Below, piece by piece: positions 15,827 through 24,577 of a DNA stretch of 64,000 bases. The notes under the pieces were generated by a model. That model saw only the letters and a program-made list of their open reading frames with translations. It was not told the origin of the DNA and did not search any database. Made by a program: the position numbers and the translations under genes. Every line of letters starts with the position of its first letter. Position 1 is the stretch's first letter. This stretch comes from Alphaproteobacteria bacterium (GTDB lineage: Bacteria; Pseudomonadota; Alphaproteobacteria; SMXS01): the NCBI GenBank assembly GCA_028284945.1, contig JANQQJ010000032.1:1-64000 (forward strand), read 5' to 3'.

Positions 15827-16417
15827 ATGAACGAACAAAGCCCCAAGCGCGCCAGCTTCCGGCGCATGGATGAAGGCACGCCTAATGATTGGGAGATCAT
15901 CGGCAGCGAATATCTCAAATTTGCCAATGGTCTGGTCGACCGTGTTCTTGATCATCTGAAACTGCTGGATGGAGACTTTGGCGGCTTCGCCGTCGACCGT
16001 CTGACCCACAGCCTGCAGACTGCGACGCGGGCCCACCGCGCCGGCAAGGATGAGGAATACGTTGTCTGTGCGCTGCTGCATGATATTGGCGATATGCTTG
16101 GCACCTATAATCATGGGGCCGTGGCGGCAGCCATCCTGAAACCCTTTGTGTCAGAGGCCAATCAGTGGATGCTGGCCAATCATACGGACTTCCAAGGCTA
16201 CTACTATTTCGAACATGTCGGGCTCGACAAGAACCGCCGCGAGGTCCATCGCGACAGCCCCTATTACGAGCATACCCGTGAATTCATCGACGAGTATGAC
16301 ATGCCAGCGTTCGATCCGGACTATGACACGCTGCCACTGGAGTTCTTCGAGCCCATGGTGCGCCGGGTGATGCAGAAGCAGGTGAAGTCGAACATCAAGA
16401 TGGACCCGGCATCTTAG
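15827..16417 (+). CDS. HD-domain protein resembling PhnZ/TmpB di-iron oxygenases
   Basis: A 196-residue HD-fold protein. Metal-ligand candidates in order are His61 (LTHSLQTA), His85-Asp86 (LLHDIGD), His96 (NHG), His119 (ANHTDF) and Asp163 (FDPDYD). This His...HD...His...His...Asp set is the one used by the mixed-valent di-iron oxygenases PhnZ, TmpB and MIOX. It differs from the magnesium HD phosphohydrolases, which often lack the extra histidines. It is usually annotated simply as a phosphohydrolase. It sits between two quinone oxidoreductase genes, with a GGAGACGG site 28 bases after the first. Confidence 0.8.
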   Translation: MNEQSPKRASFRRMDEGTPNDWEIIGSEYLKFANGLVDRVLDHLKLLDGDFGGFAVDRLTHSLQTATRAHRAGKDEEYVVCALLHDIGDMLGTYNHGAVAAAILKPFVSEANQWMLANHTDFQGYYYFEHVGLDKNRREVHRDSPYYEHTREFIDEYDMPAFDPDYDTLPLEFFEPMVRRVMQKQVKSNIKMDPAS

Positions 16418-16436
16418 ACCGGTGTCTGATTTGATA

Positions 16437-16532
16437 CCCCTCACCCGGCCCTCGCCACGCTCGGTCCACCCTCTCCCCTCGGGGGAGAGGGAAGCGAGGC
16501 CGAGCTTTGCGATGGTCGAGCGGGGTGAGGGG
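16437..16532. repeat. Palindromic intergenic repeat
   Basis: Arms CCCCTCACCCG (16437-16447) and CGGGGTGAGGGG (16521-16532) pair. An inner hairpin CCTCTCCCC...GGGGAGAGG lies near 16470-16491. It fills the gap between the HD-protein gene and the next oxidoreductase gene. Confidence 0.75.
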
Positions 16533-16573
16533 GGCTACTGCGCTCAGTTCGATCTGACCTTTGAGTTGTGGTC

Positions 16574-17566
16574 ATGAAAGCATGGCGCTGCCATGAATTT
16601 GGCGATTACCACGATCTAAGGATCGAGGAACTGCCCGATCCCGAACCCGGCCCCGGCGAGGTGCTGGTCGATATTCGTGCATCCAGCGTCACCTTTGTTG
16701 AAATGCTGATGTGCCAGGGCAAGTATCAGCTCAAGCCGCCGCTGCCCTTCACCCCTGGTGGGGAGTGTGCCGGGGACGTGATCGCGGTGGGCGAGGGGGT
16801 AACCAGCCTAAAACCCGGTGACCGCGTGATGGGTGGCGGTGCCATCGGGCAGGGTGTGGGCATCTATTCCGAACGCTTTGCCGGTCCGGAAGCCAATTTC
16901 AGACCACTGCCAGCATCATTTGGCTACAAGGAGGGGGCCTCCTTCACCAGCGCCTATATCACCGCCTATGTCGGGCTCGTGGTCCGTGGTCAGTTGCAGG
17001 CAGGAGAAACGCTCCTGGTTCACGGTGCGGCGGGCGGTGTCGGGCTTGCCGCCGTTGAAATCGGCAAGCTGATTGGCGCAACGGTGATCGCCACTGGCGG
17101 CAGTGACGAGAAGCTCGCGGTCGTTAAGCAACGCGGCGCCGATCATGTCATCAACTACAACACGTTGCCGCGCTTTCGGGACCTGGTGAAGGAGATCGCC
17201 GGTGGCACCGGCGCCGATGTGATTTACGACCCTGTTGGCGGCGATGTTTTCGATGAATCAACGCGTTGTATCAATATCTTCGGACGTCTTCTGATTATTG
17301 GCTTCACGAGTGGCCGCATTCCGTCGGTGCCGGTCAACCTGCCGCTGATCAAACAGTTCGCGGTGATTGGCGTGCGGGCCGGGGAATATGGCCGGCAGAA
17401 TCCCGAAGGTGGCCGCAAGGCGCGCGCTGAACTGTTCAAGTGGGCGGATGAGGGGCGTTTGACCCCCCATGTTCACAAATTGATGCCTTTTGACGGGCTG
17501 ATCGATGCATTCGACGAAATTGCCGGCCGAAAGGTTGTTGGCCGGATCGTGCTGGAGGGCACCTGA
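16574..17566 (+). CDS. NADPH:quinone oxidoreductase family protein
   Basis: A 330-residue paralogue of the product of 14821-15798. It has the same GroES-like N-terminus (ASSVTFVEMLMCQGKYQ, PGGECAGDV), cofactor motif HGAAGGVGLAAVEIGK near residue 150 and GADVIYDPVGGDVFDESTRC. The ATG at 16574 is used; an in-frame GTG at 16568 is possible, and neither has a strong ribosome site. The stop forms a TGATG overlap with the Nudix gene, so these two are coupled. Confidence 0.9.
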   Translation: MKAWRCHEFGDYHDLRIEELPDPEPGPGEVLVDIRASSVTFVEMLMCQGKYQLKPPLPFTPGGECAGDVIAVGEGVTSLKPGDRVMGGGAIGQGVGIYSERFAGPEANFRPLPASFGYKEGASFTSAYITAYVGLVVRGQLQAGETLLVHGAAGGVGLAAVEIGKLIGATVIATGGSDEKLAVVKQRGADHVINYNTLPRFRDLVKEIAGGTGADVIYDPVGGDVFDESTRCINIFGRLLIIGFTSGRIPSVPVNLPLIKQFAVIGVRAGEYGRQNPEGGRKARAELFKWADEGRLTPHVHKLMPFDGLIDAFDEIAGRKVVGRIVLEGT

Positions 17567-18249
17567 TGAGTGACAAGAAACCCGAACCCTATAAGCTCAA
17601 GCCCAAGGACTCATCGACCCTGATCATTGTCCGCGATGGCAAAGAGGTGCTGATGGGGCAGCGGTCGACCAAGCACGTCTTTATGGCAAACAAATATGTC
17701 TTTCCGGGTGGCCGGGTGGATCGGGCCGACGGGTTGGTGCCGCGGCCGATCGATCTTGAGACCAATGTGGCCGAGCAGCTTGAGCGAGGCACAACGGCGC
17801 ACCGGGCGAGGGCGCTCGCCATGGCGGCGATCCGCGAAACCTATGAGGAGGCGGGGCTGGTGTTGGGCACGTCCCACGATGACGCACCGGTCAAAACCCG
17901 GTCGCCCGGCTGGAAACCGTTCTACGAACAGGGTGTCGTGCCCGCGCTCGACAAACTTGAATACATTGCCCGCGCTATTACGCCACCGGGCCGCCCGCGC
18001 CGCTTTGATTCACGCTTCTTTATGGTCGATGCGCATCACGTCGATGGGCAGGTGATGGGCAATGGCGAACTGGTCGATCTGCAATGGGTACCGATCAAGG
18101 ACGCCAATGATCTTGATCTGCCCAACATCACACGACTGGTCATCGACCTGATCGACAAGCGAGTGAAAGACAAGGCGCACAAGAAACCCGGTGCCGGCAT
18201 TCCGTTTGTCCGAACCGTCAACCGCCGCCACATCATCAGCGAGCACTAG
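17566..18249 (+). CDS. Nudix hydrolase, NUDT19-like with insertion in the Nudix box
   Basis: A 227-residue Nudix protein. FPGGRVDRADG (residues 46-56) is the glycine end of the Nudix box. The catalytic helix RETYEEAG (90-97) comes about 35 residues later because of an insertion, the arrangement of NUDT19-type CoA or acyl-CoA diphosphatases. Metal-binding glutamates are present. Hydrolysis of CoA esters is the likely reaction, but nucleotide sugars cannot be excluded. It is coupled to the upstream reductase and followed 12 bases later by a kinase/P-loop fusion gene. Confidence 0.88.
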   Translation: MSDKKPEPYKLKPKDSSTLIIVRDGKEVLMGQRSTKHVFMANKYVFPGGRVDRADGLVPRPIDLETNVAEQLERGTTAHRARALAMAAIRETYEEAGLVLGTSHDDAPVKTRSPGWKPFYEQGVVPALDKLEYIARAITPPGRPRRFDSRFFMVDAHHVDGQVMGNGELVDLQWVPIKDANDLDLPNITRLVIDLIDKRVKDKAHKKPGAGIPFVRTVNRRHIISEH

Positions 18250-18261
18250 GCGCTTTCTGAT

Positions 18262-19779
18262 ATGAGCGTACCGAGCCAGTCAGACGTTGTTGAGTTCCTA
18301 AGCAGTGGTGCGGCATTCAGCGGCGTCGCGCCGAATCACGTGGAGACCTCGGTGTCTCATGTCTTTATCGGTGACGAGATCGTCTACAAGCTGAAGAAAG
18401 ACATCCAACTCGACTACCTTGACTACAGCACGGCCAGCAAACGCCGCCAGATGTGTGAGCGTGAATTAAAACTGAATCATCTGGCCGCACCATCGCTTTA
18501 TCGGTCGGTTCAATCCGTCAGTTGGGATGGCCATTCCCTGTCTGTTGGCGGCAAGGGGGCTGCGATTGATTGGTTGGTCAAGATGGACCGCTTCGATGAA
18601 ACCATGACGTTCGACCGCTTGGCGCATGACGGCAAGCTGACCCTGCAGCTGGTCGCCGCGCTGACAGAGGAGATTGTTGCCTTTCACGCCATTACAGAAG
18701 AACGCCCGGATATGGGCGGTGCAGCGGAAATGCACCGGGTCAGTCATTTTGTGGCTGAAACGCTGCAAGAACACGGCAAAGGTATTCTGGATTCAGATGA
18801 GATAGCGACATGGGACAGGGCTATTGACAGGGCCTTTGCGCGTTCTTCTGCCTTACTCAACCAGCGGCAGGCACACGGTTTCGTCCGGCAATGTCATGGT
18901 GATATGCATTTGGGCAACATCTGCTTTCACGACGGCAGGCCGACCCTCTTCGACTGTATAGAATTTAGTGACGATATAGCTTGCGTGGATGTGCTCTACG
19001 ACTTGGCTTTCCTATGTATGGACTTGTGCTTCCACGGGTTGGAGCAACATGCCAATCTCGTCATGAACCGGTACTTGAGCGTCACGCGTGATTTCCGCGG
19101 CCTTGATGCCTTTCCCGCATTCCTGTCACTGCGGGCGGCAATCCGCGCGATGACAAGCGCCATCGAGATGCAGGAGAAGAGCACGCTGGACCCCAAAGGG
19201 TGTCACGATGCCGTCAGGCACTTGGACTTTGCCGTGGCGGCACTACAGCGCCCACAGCCGTCCTTGCTGGCAATTGGTGGTTTCTCCGGCAGTGGTAAGT
19301 CGTCTCTGGCGACGGCGCTTGCGACACGTATCTGTGCAGGGGCAGGGGCCGTTGTTGTCTCGAGTGATGTTGTTCGCAAGCGGATCGTCGGAGCTGCACT
19401 GGAAGACAAACTGGATGCTGAAGCCTATTCACCCAGCATGTCTGCAAAAACCTTTACCCGCTTATTTGATGATTGCGATGCGGCATTGGGTGCAGGCCAG
19501 ACCGTGATCGCCGATGCAACATTCTTGCGTGAGGAAGACCGCGATAAAATAGCACAGGTCGCGGAGGACTGGGGCGCGACATTCAGGGGTGTCTGGCTTG
19601 ATACACCGCCTGACATTCTCAGGGCGCGCACCGCAGCGCGTGAAGGTGATGTATCGGATGCCGGGCCATCCGTCGTTGACATACAACTCACACAAAACCT
19701 GGGTACCATCTCCTGGTCCCGGCTTGATGCTGTTGCTGATACACTGACCGAGGACGCTTTAGCCCTTTTGTCAGAGTAG
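18262..19779 (+). CDS. Fusion of aminoglycoside-phosphotransferase-like kinase and P-loop kinase
   Basis: A 505-residue two-domain protein. Residues about 1-330 form a kinase-like fold of the APH group, with catalytic loop CHGDMHLGN near 212 and metal motif LFDCIEF near 232. From about 335 a zeta-toxin/gluconate-kinase-like P-loop domain begins with GGFSGSGKS (near 340-348). It continues with DATFLREEDRDKI and WLDTPPDILRARTAAREGD. The same fusion (COG2187 plus COG0645) is widespread in proteobacteria without a proven substrate. It lies four bases before the Pat-like gene, so a role in CoA-linked or protein-acylation metabolism is possible but unproven. Confidence 0.87.
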   Translation: MSVPSQSDVVEFLSSGAAFSGVAPNHVETSVSHVFIGDEIVYKLKKDIQLDYLDYSTASKRRQMCERELKLNHLAAPSLYRSVQSVSWDGHSLSVGGKGAAIDWLVKMDRFDETMTFDRLAHDGKLTLQLVAALTEEIVAFHAITEERPDMGGAAEMHRVSHFVAETLQEHGKGILDSDEIATWDRAIDRAFARSSALLNQRQAHGFVRQCHGDMHLGNICFHDGRPTLFDCIEFSDDIACVDVLYDLAFLCMDLCFHGLEQHANLVMNRYLSVTRDFRGLDAFPAFLSLRAAIRAMTSAIEMQEKSTLDPKGCHDAVRHLDFAVAALQRPQPSLLAIGGFSGSGKSSLATALATRICAGAGAVVVSSDVVRKRIVGAALEDKLDAEAYSPSMSAKTFTRLFDDCDAALGAGQTVIADATFLREEDRDKIAQVAEDWGATFRGVWLDTPPDILRARTAAREGDVSDAGPSVVDIQLTQNLGTISWSRLDAVADTLTEDALALLSE

Positions 19780-19783
19780 ATTA

Positions 19784-22420
19784 ATGTCCATTCGTAATCT
19801 CGACAGGCTTTTCCGGCCTGACTCCGTGGCGGTTATTGGCGCCAGTAACCGGCCGGACGCCGTCGGCCACATTGTCATGCACAATATGCTGACCTCACGG
19901 TTCGAAGGGCCGGTCATGCCCGTCAATCCGAAGGAAAAGGCCATTGCCGGCGTGCTGGCGTTCAGTGATTTATCAGAGCTTCCGGTGGTGCCGGACCTGG
20001 CGGTGATCTGCACGCCGCCCGCCACGGTGCCCGGTATCATCGATCAGCTCGGCGCGATGGGGACAAGGGCCGCGATTGTGCTGACAGCCGGCCTCGACCA
20101 ACAGGCCATGTTGGACGCCGCGCGTCCTTATCTCTTACGGATTTTGGGCCATAATTGCCTGGGTTTGCTGGTCCCGCCAGCCAGATTGAATGCCAGTTTC
20201 GCGCCGGGATCCTTGAAGCCAGGCAGCCTGGCATTCGCGTCTCAGTCGGGTGCGCTGTGTACGGCGGTGCTGGACTGGGCTGCCGCGAAAGATATCGGGT
20301 TTTCGCACTTTATTTCGATGGGGAACTGCGCTGACGTCGATTTCGGCGATGTGGTGGATTATCTCGCACGCGATCCCGATACCTCGGCGATCCTGCTGTA
20401 TATCGAATCCCTGACCAATGCGCGTAAGTTCATGTCAGCCTGCCGGGCGGCCTCGCGGATCAAGCCGATTATCGCGATCAAGTCGGGACGAAACGCCGAA
20501 GGGGCAGAGGCTGCGGCGTCTCATACCGGCGCCCTTGCCGGGCGCGATGATGTCTATGACGCGGCGCTGAGGCGCGCGGGTGTTCTACGCGTCGATTCCC
20601 TGGCCGATCTGTTCGATTCTGTTGAGACGCTGGCACGCGCCCGGCCGCTTTCAGGCGAAAATCTTGTTGTTGTCACCAATGGGGGTGGCCTCGGCGTGAT
20701 GGCGGCTGATCACCTGTCCATGGTCGGTGGTCATCTGGGTAAGCTCTCCGACGACACCATTGCATCGCTTGACGCTGTGCTGCCCAGTACCTGGTCACAC
20801 GGCAATCCGGTCGACATTATCGGTGACGCGCCGGGCAAGCGCTATGTTGACGCGCTTGACGTTTTGCTCGAGGCGCCGGAGGTCGACGCGTTGATGATCA
20901 TGCACGCGCCGACGGGAATAACATCCAGTGACGAGGTGGCTGAGGGCGTGTTGAGCCGTGTGCGCGGCACACGCAAGACCGTACTGGCTAATTGGGCCGG
21001 GGGGCGCGCTGTAGCCGGGGCGCGCGAAGCGTTTGAAAATGCGGGGATTCCCTCCTACGAAACGCCAAGCAGTGCGTCACACGCATTCATGCAGTTGGTC
21101 CAACAGCGGCGCCTACAGACCATGTTGATGGAAACCCCGCCGGTTCAGCCCCAATCATTCACGCCCGACAAAGAGCGGGCTCGTGGGGTTATCGACGCTG
21201 TATTGGCTGAAGGCCGACGCTTGCTGACAGAGGTTGAAGCCAAGGCGCTGCTGGATGCCTATGGGATTCCAATCGTGGTCACACGCGTTGCTAGGAACGC
21301 TGATGAAGCGGTTGAAGTCGCTGAGGAAATGGGCTTTCCGGTAGTCGTCAAAGTTCTTTCACGCGATATCAGCCACAAGTCGGATGTCGGTGGGGTGGTA
21401 CTGAATCTGAAATCGGGAGAGGCCGTACGCGATGCGGTCGACAATATCGAGGCGCGTGTCTATGAGCTAAGGCCCGATGCGACGGTTGACGGCTACACAG
21501 TGCAACAGATGATTGCCCGGACCGGTGCCCATGAGTTGTTGATCGGTGCTTTCGTTGATGAGGTTTTCGGCCCGGTCATCATGTTCGGGCAGGGCGGCAC
21601 AGCGGTTGAGGTGGTCGCTGATCGGGCGGTAACACTGCCGCCGCTCAATATGGTGATCGCGCAGCGGCTGATGGAGGAAACCCGGGTCTTCAAGCTGCTG
21701 GCGGGATACAGGGACCGTCCGGCAGCGGACCTCGATGCGATCAAGATGACGCTGCTCAAACTATGCCAGTTGGTGGCTGATTTCGCTGAAATCACCGAAC
21801 TCGACATCAATCCACTGCTAGCCGACGACAAAGGCGCTATTGCGCTGGATGCACGGGTGGTCGTCCAAGACTCACAAATGGCGGGTATTGATCGGTTGGC
21901 GATCAGGCCCTATCCGGCGGATTTAGAAGACAAAGCAGACTTACGAAACGGTGAAACGGTTTTTGTCAGGCCAATCCGCCCAGAGGACGAACCTGCCTAT
22001 GCCCGCTTCTTCGATCATCTGGAGGCCGACGACATCCGCTTCCGGTTTTTCAATCTGGTCAAGCATCCCGGCCACAAGTTCCTCGCCCGGCTGACGCAGA
22101 TCGATTACGACCGGGAAATGTGTTTTGTTGCGTTCCGCGATGGTGAGATTCTCGGTACGGTTCGGGCGATTTCAGACCCGGATAATGAGCGCGCAGAATA
22201 TGCCATCATCGTACGGTCTGACCTGAAAGGCACAGGCTTGGGTTATTTGCTGATGCAGAAGATCATTGCCTATTGCCGAGATCGTGGAACGGACGAGATT
22301 TTTGGCCACGTATTGGCAGACAATCACCCCATGCGGAACATGGCCTCTGAGCTGGGCTTCGAGACCCGAAAGGGGCCCGATCCCACGGTGATCGAGGTGG
22401 TCTTACCGCTGGTGCGCTAA
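19784..22420 (+). CDS. Pat-type protein acyltransferase: ADP-forming acyl-CoA synthetase domain plus GNAT
   Basis: An 878-residue protein. It comprises an N-terminal CoA-binding domain (VAVIGASNRPDAVG), a Succ-CoA-ligase-like part with SHTGALAG near residue 246, an ATP-grasp part (GIPIVVTRVARNADEAVEVAEEMGFPVVVKV) and a C-terminal GNAT acetyltransferase (from about 715, FVRPIRPEDEPAYARFF, with KGTGLGYLLMQKI). The architecture and length match Pat/YfiQ (PatZ) lysine acetyltransferases, which inactivate acetyl-CoA synthetase. The histidine of SHTG, needed for NDP-forming ligase activity, is retained. Either enzyme activity or sensing is therefore possible. It is the last gene of the Nudix-kinase-Pat run. 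Confidence 0.93.
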   Translation: MSIRNLDRLFRPDSVAVIGASNRPDAVGHIVMHNMLTSRFEGPVMPVNPKEKAIAGVLAFSDLSELPVVPDLAVICTPPATVPGIIDQLGAMGTRAAIVLTAGLDQQAMLDAARPYLLRILGHNCLGLLVPPARLNASFAPGSLKPGSLAFASQSGALCTAVLDWAAAKDIGFSHFISMGNCADVDFGDVVDYLARDPDTSAILLYIESLTNARKFMSACRAASRIKPIIAIKSGRNAEGAEAAASHTGALAGRDDVYDAALRRAGVLRVDSLADLFDSVETLARARPLSGENLVVVTNGGGLGVMAADHLSMVGGHLGKLSDDTIASLDAVLPSTWSHGNPVDIIGDAPGKRYVDALDVLLEAPEVDALMIMHAPTGITSSDEVAEGVLSRVRGTRKTVLANWAGGRAVAGAREAFENAGIPSYETPSSASHAFMQLVQQRRLQTMLMETPPVQPQSFTPDKERARGVIDAVLAEGRRLLTEVEAKALLDAYGIPIVVTRVARNADEAVEVAEEMGFPVVVKVLSRDISHKSDVGGVVLNLKSGEAVRDAVDNIEARVYELRPDATVDGYTVQQMIARTGAHELLIGAFVDEVFGPVIMFGQGGTAVEVVADRAVTLPPLNMVIAQRLMEETRVFKLLAGYRDRPAADLDAIKMTLLKLCQLVADFAEITELDINPLLADDKGAIALDARVVVQDSQMAGIDRLAIRPYPADLEDKADLRNGETVFVRPIRPEDEPAYARFFDHLEADDIRFRFFNLVKHPGHKFLARLTQIDYDREMCFVAFRDGEILGTVRAISDPDNERAEYAIIVRSDLKGTGLGYLLMQKIIAYCRDRGTDEIFGHVLADNHPMRNMASELGFETRKGPDPTVIEVVLPLVR

Positions 22421-23640
22421 CTAAAAATCAACACCTTGGCCTGAAATACCGTGAAGGCGGCGCTGACTAAAAAACCCAGCACAGGGATCCAGAGCGGGAT
22501 TGGGTTCTCCACAGCAGGTGTGGTTTCGCGCCGCCTGATCTGAACCAGCGACAGGTTGACCAACGCAAAAATCGTCAAGGCGATCAGGGAGGTCGCTTGC
22601 GCCAGGGTCACAATCGGCAGCAGCAATGCGAGGATCAAGACCAAGCCAGCGACTAGAAGGGTGGCACGGATCGGAGTCTGGGTTTTTGCATTCACACGGG
22701 CCAGGGCCCTGATGAGCATACCCCGGGAAGACAGGCCGTAAAGCACCCTTGACGCCATGATGATCTGGATCAGCGCGCCATTTACGACAGCGACAATACC
22801 GATGGCGCTGATGATGTAAGGGTTGCTGCCGGTCGCGCGTTCGTAGATCAGTGCCAGAGGCGCGTCGCTGGCACCCAGTTCGGCCGGCGATACGGTTAGG
22901 ATCGACACGGTCGACACAGAGAAATACAGCAGCGCCGTAACGCCCAACGTAATCAGGATGGCCCGCCGCATGGTGTGCCGGACGTCGCGCACTTCCTCCG
23001 ACAGGTTGACCATGTCCTCAAAACCGATAAAGGCATAGAACGCCAAGACAGCCGCGGTCAGAACAGGCAAAGCTAACGCATGGATTTCCAAATCCGCGAG
23101 ACTGTCCGCCCACTCCGGGACGCCAACAAGGCTGTCGCCAGCGACAGCAATCACAAGAACCAGACCGCCGACCTCGATAACAGTCACAATCGCCGCGACT
23201 GTCACAGATTCCACAATGCCCCAGGCCGCAAGAGCCGCGAGGGCGACTGTCATCAATATAATTGCCGACCAGTCCGGTATCTCAACGAAGGATCGGAAAT
23301 ATCCAACAAAACCATTCACAATGGCGGCGCTGGATACGGTGGCGGCGGCAACCACCAGAAAACCAACGCCAGTTGCTAGTCGGCGTGACCGTAAACCTGC
23401 CTCGACATAGGCGGCCTCGCTCGCGCTGACGGGATAGCGTGCGGCCATTTCGCCAAATGTCAGCGCGGTCAGGCCTGCCAGGCCTGCTGCAATCAGAAAT
23501 GCCAGAGGGGCTGCAGGTCCCGCAATCTCGGCAACCTTGCCGACCAGGACGAAGATCCCGGCGCCAACCGTCGTCCCCAGGCCATAAAGCGTGAGGAGGG
23601 GTAATCCCAGCCCGCGCTTCAGCGTTGGCTGGTCCGTCAT
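22417..23640 (-). CDS. APC-superfamily amino acid permease
   Basis: A 407-residue integral membrane transporter with about 12 hydrophobic segments. TM1 holds the broken-helix motif YGLGTTVGAGIFVLVGK near residue 17, and AFYAFIGFEDMVNLSEEV is the TM6 signature of the APC group. A GAGG site lies in front of the ATG at 23640, so upstream in-frame codons are rejected. It is 7 bases downstream of the universal stress protein gene and probably cotranscribed with it. The stop overlaps that of the convergent Pat-like gene by four bases. The substrate is unknown. Confidence 0.9.
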   Translation of the reverse strand: MTDQPTLKRGLGLPLLTLYGLGTTVGAGIFVLVGKVAEIAGPAAPLAFLIAAGLAGLTALTFGEMAARYPVSASEAAYVEAGLRSRRLATGVGFLVVAAATVSSAAIVNGFVGYFRSFVEIPDWSAIILMTVALAALAAWGIVESVTVAAIVTVIEVGGLVLVIAVAGDSLVGVPEWADSLADLEIHALALPVLTAAVLAFYAFIGFEDMVNLSEEVRDVRHTMRRAILITLGVTALLYFSVSTVSILTVSPAELGASDAPLALIYERATGSNPYIISAIGIVAVVNGALIQIIMASRVLYGLSSRGMLIRALARVNAKTQTPIRATLLVAGLVLILALLLPIVTLAQATSLIALTIFALVNLSLVQIRRRETTPAVENPIPLWIPVLGFLVSAAFTVFQAKVLIFS

Positions 23641-23647
23641 GGCGACC

Positions 23648-24472
23648 TCAGTGCGACAGGAGGAGGGGTACCGGTACTTCGTGCAGCAGGTCCCGGGTAA
23701 CGCCTCCCAAGACCGTCTCAAGCACCCTCGAGTGGCCCCATGCGCCACAAACCATCACATCGGCAGCAAAATCCGCAGCCTCGGCCGCGAGCGACTCGCT
23801 GGTCGACATATCCCGCTCAATGGCGTGGTCTGCTTCAACCCTGACCCCATGCCGCGCCAGATGGCCGGCGATTTCAGCGCCGGGAATGTGGCCGGTCTGT
23901 TCCGGGCCAACGGTCAAGACCTTGACCGCATCGGCCGTCTCGAGCAGCGGCAGGGCGTCATGCACGGCGCGGGCCGCTTCTTTGCTGCCATTCCAGGCGA
24001 TCATAATCCGGCTGCCGATGGAACCAGGTACCCCTTTCCAGGGCACGACAAGGATCGGACGGCCCGCCGACAATACCAAGTCACCAGGCAAGTTAAGGGC
24101 TGGGCCGACCGGCACATCATGGCCGGCCCCCTGAGCCAGCACACACAGATCCGTATAGTGAGCGTGCTGCGAAAACACCGCCCTGATGTCGCCTTCGCGC
24201 GCTCGCCACTCGGTTTCTATACCGGTCGATTTTTCGCGAGCCCTGACCCGTTCCTCGACGGTCTGCGACGTGGTCCTTGCCTCGTCGACATAGGTCTCTG
24301 CCAGGTTAGCCGGCACATAGGGCATGACATAGGCCGGGATCGGCGTGTTATCGATGATGCTCAGCGCTGTCAGCGATGCCCCATGCTGTGCCGCCAGATC
24401 ATAGGCGACGTCCTCGACCGCTTTGCCTGCATCGCCTTCAAACGCGTGAAAAAGGATGTTTCTGATAGCCAT
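23648..24472 (-). CDS. Universal stress protein, tandem UspA domains
   Basis: A 274-residue protein with two Usp domains. The second carries the ATP-binding signature CGAWGHSRVLETVLGGVTR near residue 240. The first is degenerate at this motif (AQGAGHDVPVGPALNLPGD). Such proteins bind ATP and support survival during stress or oxygen limitation. A GGGGAG site precedes the ATG. An FNR/FixK-like box lies about 98 bases upstream (24564-24577), consistent with oxygen control. It is the first gene of an operon with the APC permease. Confidence 0.93.
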   Translation of the reverse strand: MAIRNILFHAFEGDAGKAVEDVAYDLAAQHGASLTALSIIDNTPIPAYVMPYVPANLAETYVDEARTTSQTVEERVRAREKSTGIETEWRAREGDIRAVFSQHAHYTDLCVLAQGAGHDVPVGPALNLPGDLVLSAGRPILVVPWKGVPGSIGSRIMIAWNGSKEAARAVHDALPLLETADAVKVLTVGPEQTGHIPGAEIAGHLARHGVRVEADHAIERDMSTSESLAAEAADFAADVMVCGAWGHSRVLETVLGGVTRDLLHEVPVPLLLSH

Positions 24473-24563
24473 ATGTGTGCTCCCCGAATGGGCTTCATGA
24501 TTGAAGTTGACCGATATTATCGACCTGGGAACTACACTCTAATTTACAAGTCAGATTTGGTAT

Positions 24564-24577
24564 TTGACCCCGATCAA
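24564..24577 (-). promoter_or_regulatory. FNR/FixK-like box
   Basis: TTGACCCCGATCAA fits the FNR/Anr/FixK consensus TTGAT-N4-ATCAA at nine of ten fixed positions. It lies upstream of the universal stress protein gene and overlaps the stop end of the MlaC-like gene. A match this close, upstream of a usp gene, suggests activation under low oxygen. Confidence 0.55.

Noticed and set aside
16437-16532. Rho-independent terminator after the HD-protein gene
   Set aside because: The strong inner hairpin lacks a T-run on either strand and is nested within larger arms, so it is listed as a repeat.
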